Source: Pelomonas sp046294815 | Lineage (GTDB): Bacteria > Pseudomonadota > Gammaproteobacteria > Burkholderiales > Burkholderiaceae_C | DNA length: 39,852 nucleotides | Assembly: GCA_046294815.1 (NCBI GenBank) | Contig: JBKBOJ010000026.1 | Coordinates: forward strand, 1 to 39,852 | Direction of reading: 5' to 3' | Shown here: positions 1-9,115 of the stretch, one piece after another | Numbering within the stretch: position 1 is the first letter of the stretch | Layout: every line of letters begins with the position of its first letter | The notes under the pieces: model-generated | Databases searched by the model: none | What the model was told of the DNA's origin: nothing | Seen by the model: the letters and a program-made list of their open reading frames with translations, nothing else | Translations under genes and position numbers: made by a program

Positions 1-1005
1 CGCGGCCTGCACCTCGGCGGCCAGCCGGGTGTGCCAGGCCGCGCCGCTCTCGCCGGCCGCGCGCTTGACGCGCAGCTGCACGGTCGCCAGGCCGGCGTCG
101 AACAGCGTGGCCGCATGGGCGCCGCTGTCGGTGATGGCATAGACGCCCTGCACCGCGGGCGGCCCGGCGCGGCGCGCGGGCCAGGCGCTGGGCGGGCTGT
201 CGAACAGCGCGGGCAGCAGCGCGGCGTCGGTGATGAAGCCGGCCGCGGGCCGCACCGGGCCCGGGCCGGCGCCGGCAAAGGCGGCCACGCCCAGGCCCGA
301 GGTGGTCAGCATCTTGGCCAGCACGGCCGCATCGGCCGCCACGAAGCCGCGCGCCAGCGCCGCCGCCAGCGCGGTGGCAAAGCAGCAGCCCGTGCCGTGG
401 TGGTTGCGCGCGTCGCGCCGTGGCAGCGCCAGCCAGCCGCTGGCCTGGGGGCTGGCCAGCCAGTCCAGCGCCAGCGCATCGGCGGCGTCGCCGCCGGTGA
501 TGCACACGCTGGCCACGCCCAAGCGCGCGGCCTGCTGCTGCGCGCAGCCTTCGCCCACCAGCCGTGCCGCCTCGGCGCGGTTGGGCGTGACCACGCTGGC
601 GCGCGGCAGCAGCTCATCGCGGTAGGCCTGCAGCAAGGCCTCGTCGGCCAGGCTGGCGCCGCTGGACGCGCGCAGCACGGGGTCGACCACCAGCGCCACG
701 GGCCCGCGCTCGCGCAGCCGGTCCACCCAGCGCGTGACGACGCGCAGCTGCTCGACACCGCCCAGCAGGCCGGTCTTGATCGCGGCCGGCGGCAGGTCTT
801 GCGCGAGTGCGGCGAGCTGGGCGTCGAGCTGCTGAGCTGGCACCGGGAACACGGCCTGCACGGCGACGCTGTTCTGCGCCGTGAGCGCGGCAGCCACGGG
901 GCACAGGTGCACGTCCATCGCGTCGGCGGCGCGCTGGTCAGCCGACAGGCCGGCGCCGCCGCCACTGTCCAGTCCGGCGATGCTCCAGATGACGGGCCGG
1001 CTCAT
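1..1005 (-). CDS. thiDE: ThiD-ThiE fusion: HMP(-P) kinase / thiamine-phosphate synthase (partial, C-terminus outside window)
   Basis: The frame is open from an ATG at 1005 to the window edge (335 codons, no stop). Residues 1-280 resemble ThiD, which phosphorylates hydroxymethylpyrimidine to HMP-PP: N-terminal VIWSIAGLDSGGGAGLSAD, then VDPVL near the middle and HHGTGC around residues 202-207, the anion-hole/catalytic Cys motif. From about residue 286 a second domain begins with GVYAITD and, about 20 residues on, VQLRVK. These are the first-strand motifs of ThiE, which joins HMP-PP and thiazole phosphate. The start overlaps the thiG stop in an ATGA, so the two are translationally coupled as the last visible genes of the thiC operon. 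Only the first 50 or so ThiE residues are present, so completeness of that domain cannot be judged. The fusion order ThiD-then-ThiE is read directly from the sequence. Confidence 0.9.
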   Translation of the reverse strand, partial: MSRPVIWSIAGLDSGGGAGLSADQRAADAMDVHLCPVAAALTAQNSVAVQAVFPVPAQQLDAQLAALAQDLPPAAIKTGLLGGVEQLRVVTRWVDRLRERGPVALVVDPVLRASSGASLADEALLQAYRDELLPRASVVTPNRAEAARLVGEGCAQQQAARLGVASVCITGGDAADALALDWLASPQASGWLALPRRDARNHHGTGCCFATALAAALARGFVAADAAVLAKMLTTSGLGVAAFAGAGPGPVRPAAGFITDAALLPALFDSPPSAWPARRAGPPAVQGVYAITDSGAHAATLFDAGLATVQLRVKRAAGESGAAWHTRLAAEVQAA

Positions 1006-1790
1006 GGGATCAGGAAGGGACGGCCGTCCACCGGCGTGCTGGCCACGGCCATGTCCTGCGGCGCCATCACCCCGGCCTCGAAACCCAGCCGCCCTGCCGC
1101 GATGGCCTGGCCGAAAGCGGCGGCCATGCGCACCGGGTCGCCGGCCTGCGCGACGGCGGAGTTCAGCAGCACGCCGTCCATGCCCAGCTCCATGGCCTGG
1201 GCGGCATGCGAGGGCGCGCCGATGCCGGCGTCGACGATCAGCGGCACGCCGGGCAGGCGCTCGCGCAGCGTGCGCAAGGCAAAGGGGTTCAGCAGCCCCT
1301 GGCCCGAGCCTATCGGCGCGCCCCAGGGCATCAGCAGCTCGCAGCCCGCATCCAGCAGGCGGCGGCAGGTCACGAGGTCGTCGGTGCAGTAGGGGAAGAC
1401 CTGGAAACCGTCCTTCACCAGGGCCTCGGCGGCAGCGACCAACTCCCAGGGATCGGGCTGCAGCGTGTAGTCATCGCCCACCACCTCCAGCTTGATCCAC
1501 GACGTGCCGTAGAGCTCGCGCGCCATGTGGGCCAGCGTGACGGCCTCGCGCGCGGTGCGGCAGCCGGCAGTGTTGGGCAGCAACTGGCCGCCGGTCTCGC
1601 GCAAGCTGTCTTGGATGGCGGCGACAAAGCCGTTGTCGCCGGCCGCGGCGAGCGTGCGCTTGAGGCCCACGGTCAGTACCTGGGCGCCGCTGGCGACGAT
1701 GGCCTGGCGCAGCACGGCGGGCGAGGGATAGCCGGCTGTGCCGAGCAAAAAGCGGCTCGTCAGCGGGCGACCGTAGAGGGTCCAGGTCAT
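1002..1790 (-). CDS. thiG: Thiazole synthase ThiG
   Basis: This 262-aa protein has the usual ThiG length. It builds the thiazole phosphate ring from deoxyxylulose phosphate, dehydroglycine (from ThiO) and ThiS thiocarboxylate. The sequence follows the family from end to end: FLLGTAGYPSP near the start, LPNTAGCRTAREAV around residue 71, WIKLEVVGDD with Lys100 as the probable Schiff-base lysine, then MPWGAPIGSGQG and DAGIGAPSHAA for the phosphate-binding half of the (beta/alpha)8 barrel. It follows thiS after a 2-base gap, and its TGA overlaps the ATG of the ThiD-ThiE gene by 4 bases. Control is expected from the TPP riboswitch ahead of thiC. Confidence 0.97.
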   Translation of the reverse strand: MTWTLYGRPLTSRFLLGTAGYPSPAVLRQAIVASGAQVLTVGLKRTLAAAGDNGFVAAIQDSLRETGGQLLPNTAGCRTAREAVTLAHMARELYGTSWIKLEVVGDDYTLQPDPWELVAAAEALVKDGFQVFPYCTDDLVTCRRLLDAGCELLMPWGAPIGSGQGLLNPFALRTLRERLPGVPLIVDAGIGAPSHAAQAMELGMDGVLLNSAVAQAGDPVRMAAAFGQAIAAGRLGFEAGVMAPQDMAVASTPVDGRPFLIP

Positions 1791-1792
1791 GC

Positions 1793-1996
1793 CTAGCCTC
1801 CGGTGATGGGTTGGATGAGCGTCAGCTCGTCGCCGGGCTGGATCAGCGTGGCCTCACGTTGCCCGCGCGGCACGAACACGCCGTTGAGCGCCGTGGCGAC
1901 GGACTCGGGCGCCCGGCCTTGCTCGGCCAGCAGCGCGGCCACGCTGAGGCCCTCGCGCCAGGGGTGGGCCTGGTGGTTCACGGTGAACTCAGACAT
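1793..1996 (-). CDS. thiS: Sulfur carrier protein ThiS
   Basis: This is a 67-aa beta-grasp sulfur carrier ending in the diagnostic Gly-Gly (ITGG) that is adenylated by ThiF and thiocarboxylated to deliver sulfur to ThiG. The internal pattern VATALNGVFVPR...QPGDELTLIQP is typical of ThiS. I chose the ATG at 1996 (MSEFTV); a frame-compatible TTG at 2002 is a poorer start. A GAGAAGG ribosome site lies 9 bases upstream, inside the end of thiO, and the gene overlaps the thiO stop by 8 bases, so coupled translation is likely. No thiF is seen in the window, so the activating enzyme must be encoded elsewhere (MoeB/ThiF type). Confidence 0.95.
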   Translation of the reverse strand: MSEFTVNHQAHPWREGLSVAALLAEQGRAPESVATALNGVFVPRGQREATLIQPGDELTLIQPITGG

Positions 1997-2987
1997 GGCC
2001 AAGCACCTTCTCGGCCAGCGCCGGTGCCAGCAGCCAGCCGTGGCGGAACAAACCGTTGATGCGCAACAGGCCGGGCTGGTGGGCGATGTGCGGCTGGTGG
2101 TCCGGCAGCGCCGGCCGCAAGTTGGTTTCCAGGTGCACGATGCGCGCCTCGGCCAGCCCCGGTAGCACGCTTTGGGCCGCCGCCATCAGCTCCACGGCGC
2201 TGCGCAGGCTGATGGGCGAGCGGTCCTCGCTCTCCACCTCGGACGCGCCCACCACGATGATGTCGCCCGGCCGCGGCACGAGGTAGACGCGGTGGCGCGG
2301 ATGCAGCAGCCGCACCGGGCGGTGCAGCGGCACGCCGGGCGCATGCAACCACAGGATCTCTCCGCGCACGCCGCGCAGCGTGGGCAAATCGGGCCGGGCG
2401 CCCAGGCCGCGGGTGTCGATGACGAGGTCGGCGTCCAGCCGGCTGCCGTCGTCCAGGGCCACGCGGTGAGGCTGCACGGTCGTCGCCGCGCGGCCCCAGC
2501 GCCAGCTGACATCGGGCGCCTGCTCGGCCAGCGCCGCCAACAGCTCGCGCGGCAAGACCTGGCCCTCGCCGGGCAACCACCAGCCGCGCAGGTCGGGCGC
2601 CAGCGCCGGCTCCAGCATCTGCAAGGCGACGCGGTTCAGCGGCTCGGGGCCGCCGCCAAGTCGGGCCAGCACGCGCTGCGCCGCACCACCGTCGGCGCCG
2701 TGAGCCAGCAGCAGAGCGCCCTCGACCTTGACCAACTCGGGCCGGCCCAGCGCGGCTGCGATCTGCGGCCACAGCGCCAACGAGCGCCAGCCCAGCTCGG
2801 CCACCTCCGCGCCGGCCTGCTCGCGCTCGGCCAGCGGGCTCAGCATGCCGGCGGCGGTGAAGCCGGCCGCGCGCGGCTGCGTCGGCCCCTCGGAAGGGTC
2901 CGCGACGACGACGCGGTGACCGGCGCGCGCCAGCTGCCAGGCCAGCAAGCGGCCCATGACGCCGGCGCCTGCAATGGCGATGTCCAT
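1989..2987 (-). CDS. thiO: FAD-dependent glycine oxidase ThiO
   Basis: This 332-aa protein of the DAO family starts with a Rossmann FAD motif (IAGAGVMGRLLAWQLARAGH, GxGxxG at residues 7-12). It keeps the family signatures further on: GFTAAGMLSPLAE, VIDTRGLGARPDL, VRGEILWLHAPG, HRVYLVPR and the C-terminal INGLFRHGWLLAPALAE, where the FAD contacts end. It oxidises glycine to the dehydroglycine that ThiG uses, the aerobic alternative to ThiH. It lies between thiC (2-base gap) and thiS (8-base overlap). A general D-amino-acid dehydrogenase role is the alternative, but the operon position makes ThiO nearly certain. Confidence 0.94.
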   Translation of the reverse strand: MDIAIAGAGVMGRLLAWQLARAGHRVVVADPSEGPTQPRAAGFTAAGMLSPLAEREQAGAEVAELGWRSLALWPQIAAALGRPELVKVEGALLLAHGADGGAAQRVLARLGGGPEPLNRVALQMLEPALAPDLRGWWLPGEGQVLPRELLAALAEQAPDVSWRWGRAATTVQPHRVALDDGSRLDADLVIDTRGLGARPDLPTLRGVRGEILWLHAPGVPLHRPVRLLHPRHRVYLVPRPGDIIVVGASEVESEDRSPISLRSAVELMAAAQSVLPGLAEARIVHLETNLRPALPDHQPHIAHQPGLLRINGLFRHGWLLAPALAEKVLGHV

Positions 2988-2989
2988 GC

Positions 2990-4870
<1,881 letters not shown>

Positions 4871-4961
4871 GGCGGTCTCCTGGAGCCAAAGTTGGGTTTG
4901 CTCCGTGGCCGCCTGTGGTCACAGGACGAGGAAGGACCTCGCCTGCACGCCCCTGGGCATG

Positions 4962-5068
4962 CGCTCTCCTTACGCCGGTACTAACCGGTTCAAGTTCACG
5001 GGTTCAGCCTGCGTTGGCTGTCTCAGCGTTTGGGCCTGGCTTGCGCCACGCCCGAGCACCCCGGAGCG
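4962..5068 (-). promoter_or_regulatory. TPP (THI-box) riboswitch ahead of thiC
   Basis: Read on the minus strand, the leader has GGGGTGC (5062-5056), the conserved CTGAGA (5026-5021), then AACCCGTGAACTTGAACCGG followed by TTAGTACCGGCGTAAGGAG, the hallmark pyrophosphate-binding half of the THI box. CGCTCC (5068-5063) can close P1 with GGAGAGCG (4969-4962). The aptamer ends about 90 bases before thiC. Between them lie two small dyads (CCTGTG/CACAGG at 4911-4925 and CGAGG/CCTCG at 4927-4941) that could form the expression platform. No U-tract follows, so control of translation initiation looks more likely than termination; that last point is inference. Confidence 0.93.
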
Positions 5069-5074
5069 GCCGCG

Positions 5075-5104
5075 ATTGTGCGGGCGGGCGACGCCGGCTG
5101 TCAA
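5075..5104 (-). promoter_or_regulatory. Predicted sigma-70 promoter of the thi operon
   Basis: A consensus -35 TTGACA (5104-5099) is followed after 18 bases by CACAAT (5080-5075), a 4/6 match to the -10. Transcription would begin near 5068, exactly where the riboswitch P1 stem starts. The TGA inside TTGACA is also the stop codon of fbpC. Confidence 0.7.
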
Positions 5105-6165
5105 AGCGCCGTGCGTGGGAAGGCCACCACGTGGTCCAGCTCCAGCCGGATGCCGATGCGCTCACCAATGGCGTGGTTATGGTGCGAGGGCACCAGCGAC
5201 AGCACCGTCGCGCCGCTGGGCAGGCGCAGCGTGTACAGGAACTCCGCGCCGCGGAAGGCCTTGGCGACGACCTCCGCCAGCCGCGGGCTGGCGTCGTCGT
5301 GCACCACGTCATCGGGGCGCAGCAGCACGTCCACCGCGCCGTCCGGCAGGTGCTGGCCACTGCAGCGCACCTGGCCGAGTTCCAGCGTCAGGTCCGCCCC
5401 GCCGCGGACCTCGCCGGGCAGGAAGACGCCCTGCCCCACGAAGTCCGCCACGAAGCGGTTGGCCGGCCGGTGGTAGAGCTGGTAGGGGCTGTCCCATTGC
5501 TGGATGCGGCCTTCGGACATCACGCCGATCTCGTCGGCAATGGCAAAGGCCTCGTGCTGGTCGTGCGTGACCAGCAGCGCCGTCGTATGGGACGGCGCCA
5601 GCAGCCCACGCAGCTCGGCGCCCAAGCGCTCGCGCAGCTCGACGTCCAGGTTGGCAAAGGGTTCGTCCAGCAGCAGCAGCCGCGGCTGCGGCGCCAGCGC
5701 CCGGGCCAGCGCGACGCGTTGCTGCTGACCGCCGGACAACTCGTGCGGATAGCGCGCCGCCGCGTGGCCCAGGCCCACGGTGTCCAGCATCTGCTGCACG
5801 CGGCCCGCCGCATCGGCCATGCCGCGCAGGCCGAAGCCCACGTTCTGCGCCACGGTGAGGTGGGGAAAGAGCGCATGGTCCTGGAACACCATGCCGATGC
5901 GCCGCTGCTCGGGCGGCAGTTCCCAGCCCGGCTGGCTGACGCGTTCGCCGTCCAGGCGGATCTCGCCGGCCGTCACAGGCTCGAAGCCGGCGATGGCGCG
6001 CAGCACGGTGGTCTTGCCGCAGCCGGACGGCCCCAGCAGGCAGCCGATGCGGCCGCGCGCAAGCGTCAGGGACAACTGCTGGACGACGGTGCGCTCGCCG
6101 TAGGCGATGGCGATGTGGTCGAGGGTGAGCCAGGGAGGCGGCGTGTCGGGGGCGGTGGTCGTCAT
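5101..6165 (-). CDS. fbpC: Ferric-iron ABC transporter ATP-binding protein (FbpC-like)
   Basis: This 354-aa ABC ATPase carries Walker A GPSGCGKT (residues 45-52), Q-loop Gln95 in VFQDHALFPHL, signature LSGGQ (143-147), Walker B LLLLDE (163-168) and the switch His201 in LLVTHDQ. The roughly 120-residue C-terminal extension looks like the TOBE-type regulatory domain of FbpC/PotA ATPases; ThiQ-type ATPases are shorter and lack it. I chose ATG 6165 (MTTTAPD): the longer open frame runs back through the divergent fbpB gene and has no family similarity. It faces fbpB across only 34 bases, which hold a Fur-box-like sequence. Its stop lies inside the -35 box of the thi promoter. No strong ribosome site precedes the start. 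Confidence 0.9.
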   Translation of the reverse strand: MTTTAPDTPPPWLTLDHIAIAYGERTVVQQLSLTLARGRIGCLLGPSGCGKTTVLRAIAGFEPVTAGEIRLDGERVSQPGWELPPEQRRIGMVFQDHALFPHLTVAQNVGFGLRGMADAAGRVQQMLDTVGLGHAAARYPHELSGGQQQRVALARALAPQPRLLLLDEPFANLDVELRERLGAELRGLLAPSHTTALLVTHDQHEAFAIADEIGVMSEGRIQQWDSPYQLYHRPANRFVADFVGQGVFLPGEVRGGADLTLELGQVRCSGQHLPDGAVDVLLRPDDVVHDDASPRLAEVVAKAFRGAEFLYTLRLPSGATVLSLVPSHHNHAIGERIGIRLELDHVVAFPRTAL

Positions 6166-6182
6166 GTCGGGCGGGTCGCGGT

Positions 6183-6203
6183 CATGATAATTGCTCGCAA
6201 TGC
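6183..6203. promoter_or_regulatory. Fur-box-like site between fbpC and fbpB
   Basis: TGATAAT at 6185-6191 is a perfect half-site of the 7-1-7 Fur consensus. The other half (GCTCGCA, or on the other strand TGCGAGC) is weaker, giving overall an AATGCGAGCAATTATCAT-like sequence on the minus strand. It fills most of the 34-base gap between the divergent fbpC and fbpB starts and overlaps the fbpB ATG. Iron-dependent repression of both genes is an inference. Confidence 0.4.
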
Positions 6204-7873
6204 AATCCGTTCTGAGTCCCGCGGCGCGTCCGCGCCGCCGCCTGCCCTCGCTGCGCGCCTTCGCCCTGCTGGCCGCTGCACTCATCGCGGCACCGCTGCT
6301 GTCCGTGGCCGTCAGCGTCTTGTCGCCCGGCACGGCCGGCACCTGGCAGCACCTGCTGGCCACCGTGCTGCCAGACTACGTGAGCGCCACGCTATGGCTG
6401 TGCGCCGGTGTGGCGCTGGGCGTGACGGCGCTGGGCGTGGGCGCGGCCTGGCTGGTCACGCGCTACCGCTTCACCGGCAGCGCCACGTTCGAGTGGGCGC
6501 TGCTGCTGCCGCTGGCCATGCCGGCCTATGTGATGGCCTATGCCTACACCGACCTGCTGCAGTTCGTCGGCCCGGTGCAGACTTGGCTGCGCGAAACCTT
6601 CGGCTGGCGGCGCAGCGACTATTGGTTTCCCGACGTGCGCTCGCTGGGCGGCGCGGTGGCGATGTTCTCGCTGGTGCTCTACCCCTATGTCTACATGCTG
6701 GCGCGCACGGCGTTCATGGAGCGGGCCAGCGGCATGATCGAGGTGGGCCGCACGCTGGGGCTGACGCCCTTGCAAGCCTTTGTGCGCCTGTCGCTGCCGC
6801 TGGCCCGGCCGGCCATCGCGGGTGGCGTGGCGCTGGCGCTGATGGAAACGCTGGCGGACTACGGCACGGTGTCGTACTTCGCGGTGCAGACCTTCACGAC
6901 GGGCATCTACCGCGCGTGGTTCTCGCTGGGCGACCGCACGGCCGCGGCGCAGCTGGCCATGGTGCTGCTGGGCTTTGTGGTGCTGGTGCTGGCGCTGGAG
7001 CGGCTGTCGCGCGGCGGCTCGCGCTTTCACGACAGCACGCTGCGCAGCCGCGGCGTGCTGCGCGTGACGCTGCGCGGGCCGCGCGCGGCACTGGCCTGGG
7101 GGGCCTGCGCGCTGCCGCTGGTCGGCGGTTTCCTGGTGCCGGCCGGCGTCATGCTGCACATGGCGCTGACCGACGGCGACGCGCAATGGGGCCCGCGCTT
7201 CATCGCATTGGCCCGCAACAGCGTGCTGGTGGCCGGCACGACGGCGCTGCTGGCCACGCTGCTGGCGCTGCTGATCGCCTATGCGGCCCGCGTGGACCGC
7301 AGCCCGGCCATGCGCTGGGCGCACCGCGTCGCGGGCCTGGGCTATGCGCTGCCGGGCTCGGTCATCGCGGTGGGCGTGCTGATCCCGGTCACGCGGCTGG
7401 ATCACGCACTCGCCGCGCTGCTGCGTGGCGCGGGCGTCGACGCCGGCCTGCTGCTGACGGGCAGCATCGCGGCGCTGGTCTATGCCTGCGTGGTGCGCTA
7501 TCTGACGGCGGCGCTGCAGACCATGGACGCGGGCCTGGCCCGCATCACGCCGCGCATGGAGCAGGCCGCGCGCATGCTGGGCCACACGCCGGCGCAGACG
7601 CTGTGGCGGGTGCACCTGCCGCTGCTGCGCGGCAGCGCGCTGACGGCGGCGCTGCTGGTCTTCATCGACGTGATGAAGGAGCTGCCGGCCACGCTGGTGA
7701 TGCGGCCCTTCAATTTCGACACGCTGGCCACGCAGGCCTATACGCTGGCGTCCGACGAGCGGCTGGCAGAGGCCTCGACCTCGGCGCTGGCCATCGTCGC
7801 CGTGGGCCTGCTGCCCATGGTGGTGCTGTGCAGGCAGATCGTGCGCGGCAGCCCGGGGAGGGCTGCCGAGTGA
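6200..7873 (+). CDS. fbpB: Ferric-iron ABC transporter permease (FbpB-like, two fused permease domains)
   Basis: This 557-aa integral membrane protein contains two binding-protein-dependent transport permease domains in tandem, as in FbpB. Each has an EAA-type loop for the ATPase: EVGRTLGLTPLQAFVRLSLP around residue 180 and EQAARMLGHTPAQTLWRVHLP around residue 455. About 12 membrane segments are evident. I prefer ATG 6200 (MQSVLSP); a TTG three codons upstream is possible, and neither has a good ribosome site. It is transcribed away from fbpC and towards fbpA. Its TGA is one base from the fbpA stop, so the two genes meet tail to tail with no room for a terminator. A thiamine permease (ThiP) was considered because thi genes are next door, but the partner receptor is clearly iron-type. 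Confidence 0.9.
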   Translation: MQSVLSPAARPRRRLPSLRAFALLAAALIAAPLLSVAVSVLSPGTAGTWQHLLATVLPDYVSATLWLCAGVALGVTALGVGAAWLVTRYRFTGSATFEWALLLPLAMPAYVMAYAYTDLLQFVGPVQTWLRETFGWRRSDYWFPDVRSLGGAVAMFSLVLYPYVYMLARTAFMERASGMIEVGRTLGLTPLQAFVRLSLPLARPAIAGGVALALMETLADYGTVSYFAVQTFTTGIYRAWFSLGDRTAAAQLAMVLLGFVVLVLALERLSRGGSRFHDSTLRSRGVLRVTLRGPRAALAWGACALPLVGGFLVPAGVMLHMALTDGDAQWGPRFIALARNSVLVAGTTALLATLLALLIAYAARVDRSPAMRWAHRVAGLGYALPGSVIAVGVLIPVTRLDHALAALLRGAGVDAGLLLTGSIAALVYACVVRYLTAALQTMDAGLARITPRMEQAARMLGHTPAQTLWRVHLPLLRGSALTAALLVFIDVMKELPATLVMRPFNFDTLATQAYTLASDERLAEASTSALAIVAVGLLPMVVLCRQIVRGSPGRAAE

Positions 7874-7874
7874 C

Positions 7875-8894
7875 TTACTTCCAGCCGGCGCGGTCGAAGA
7901 CCTTCTGCGCAGTGGTGGTCGTCTTGGCCAGCTCGCCGATGGGCAGCGAGTCGGGCTTGAAGCTGCCCAGCGACTCCAGCGCGGCGTTCTTCGTGACGGC
8001 CGACTTCACGACCGGCCACTCGTTGTTGCCGTTGGCGAAATAGGCCTGAGCCTCGTCGCTGGCCAGGTATTCCAGGAACTTGACCGCCGCAGCACGGTTG
8101 GGTGCGTACTTGAGCACGCCGGCGCCCGACACGTTGACATGCGTGCCCCAGGTCTTCTGGTTGGGCCAGACGATGCCCAGTTGCTTCACGACCGCCTGAT
8201 CCTCGGGCTTGGTGGAGCGCAGCAGGCGCACGAGGTAGTAGGTGTTGGAGATGGTCACGCCGCATTCGCCGGCAGCGACCGCGCGCAGCTGGTCGGTGTC
8301 GCCGCCCTTGGGCGCGCGCGCAAAGTTGGCCACCAGGCCCTTGGCCCAGGCCTCGGTCTTGGCCTCGCCGTTGTGCGCGATCAGCGCGGCACCCAGCGAC
8401 AGGTTGTAGGGGTGCGAACCCGAGCGCATGCAGACCTGGCCCTTCAGCCGCGGGTCGGCCAGGTCTTCATAGGTCTGTACCCAGTCGGCGCTCACCGCCG
8501 CCTTGTTGTGCACGATGACGCGGGCCCGGGTGGAGAAGGCGAACCAGGTCGGCGTGCGCAGACCTTCCGGCACGCGGGCCTCCAGCACGGCCGACTTGAC
8601 CGGCTGGAACAGGCCCAGGCTGTCGGCCACCTCCAGGCGGGCAGCATCCACGGTGATCAACACGTCCGCAGGGCTGGCCTTGCCTTCGTTGCGGATGCGC
8701 TCGACCAGCTCGTCCTCCTTGCCGTCCAGCCGGTTGATCTTGATGCCGGTTTGCTTCGTGAAGTTGGCGTACAGCGCCTCGTCGGTCTGGTAATGGCGGG
8801 CCGAGTAGACGTTCAGCACGGCATCCTGGGCGAATGCGGTCTGGCCCAGGCCCGCCAGGGCCAGCGAGATGCAAATGAGGGAACGACGCTGCAT
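7875..8894 (-). CDS. fbpA: Ferric-iron periplasmic binding protein (FbpA/FutA-like)
   Basis: This 339-aa receptor begins with a signal peptide (MQRRSLICISLALAG...TAFA, cleavage near residue 22). The mature part opens with LNVYSARHYQTDEALYANF, which includes the His-Tyr pair (residues 34-35), and has the adjacent tyrosines SNTYY (219-220) that ligate ferric iron in this family. It would deliver Fe3+ to FbpB/FbpC. The start at 8894 is chosen for the signal peptide; the much longer open frame upstream is an antisense run through the RND pump region. It is encoded on the opposite strand to fbpB and abuts it tail to tail. A Fur-box-like sequence lies 34-53 bases upstream of the start. Confidence 0.93.
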   Translation of the reverse strand: MQRRSLICISLALAGLGQTAFAQDAVLNVYSARHYQTDEALYANFTKQTGIKINRLDGKEDELVERIRNEGKASPADVLITVDAARLEVADSLGLFQPVKSAVLEARVPEGLRTPTWFAFSTRARVIVHNKAAVSADWVQTYEDLADPRLKGQVCMRSGSHPYNLSLGAALIAHNGEAKTEAWAKGLVANFARAPKGGDTDQLRAVAAGECGVTISNTYYLVRLLRSTKPEDQAVVKQLGIVWPNQKTWGTHVNVSGAGVLKYAPNRAAAVKFLEYLASDEAQAYFANGNNEWPVVKSAVTKNAALESLGSFKPDSLPIGELAKTTTTAQKVFDRAGWK

Positions 8895-8927
8895 GCTGGA
8901 TCTCAATGGAGTTGAAACAGCAAGCAT

Positions 8928-8947
8928 GCTAACAAGAACGATTTGCG
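8928..8947 (-). promoter_or_regulatory. Fur-box-like site upstream of fbpA
   Basis: On the minus strand CGCAAATCGTTCTTGTTAGC resembles the common Fur form GCAAATGATTCTCATTTGC: the CAAAT, TTCT, TT and GC positions agree. It sits 34-53 bases before the fbpA start, a usual operator position. Similarity is judged by eye only. Confidence 0.4.
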
Positions 8948-9003
8948 TTTGAGAAATTTCAGCTGAAAACCATCGTGAGCAGCAGCGCCGACTGAAGCCG
9001 AGC

Positions 9004-9034
9004 AAAAAAAGGCCGACCACTCGCGTGGCCGGCC
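9004..9034 (-). terminator. Rho-independent terminator behind the RND1 operon
   Basis: On the minus strand GGCCGGCCAC, loop GCGA, GTGGTCGGCC forms a 10-bp stem with one G-T pair, followed at once by seven T. It lies 43 bases after the stop of the first RND pump and ahead of fbpA. Confidence 0.93.
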
Positions 9035-9076
9035 GGAGTAGCGCTTGAAGCGCTCGAGGGGAGGACGTGGCTTGGC

Positions 9077-9115
9077 CTAGGAGCCTGTCGGGCTTTGGGT
9101 CGGGAGCGCGCCGGG
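9077..9115 (+). repeat. CTAG-ended repeat, copy A (single arm)
   Basis: This 39-base stretch begins CTAGGAGCCTGTCGGGC and matches the left end of copy B (14722-14760) at 37 of 39 positions. It lies inside the end of the first RND pump gene. Read on the minus strand it encodes the last residues (...PGALPTQSPTGS), and its terminal CTAG gives the TAG stop. No opposing arm is found nearby. Confidence 0.8.

Noticed and set aside
31..1392. A 453-codon plus-strand open frame across the thi genes
   Set aside because: It lies antisense to thiG and the ThiD-ThiE gene, has Ala/Gly/Arg/Gln-rich composition without any domain, and is a GC-rich shadow frame.
4927..4941. CGAGG/CCTCG hairpin before thiC as an intrinsic terminator
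   Set aside because: The stem is only 5 bp and no T-run follows; it is more likely part of the riboswitch expression platform.
6162..6185. A 7-codon mini-ORF (MTATRPT) whose TGA overlaps the fbpC ATG
   Set aside because: It could be a leader peptide, but there is no ribosome site and such short frames are expected by chance; kept only as a note.
5101..8894. ABC transporter as a thiamine uptake system (ThiBPQ)
   Set aside because: It neighbours the thi operon, but the receptor has the ferric-iron HY and YY ligand motifs and the ATPase has the long FbpC-type C-terminus.
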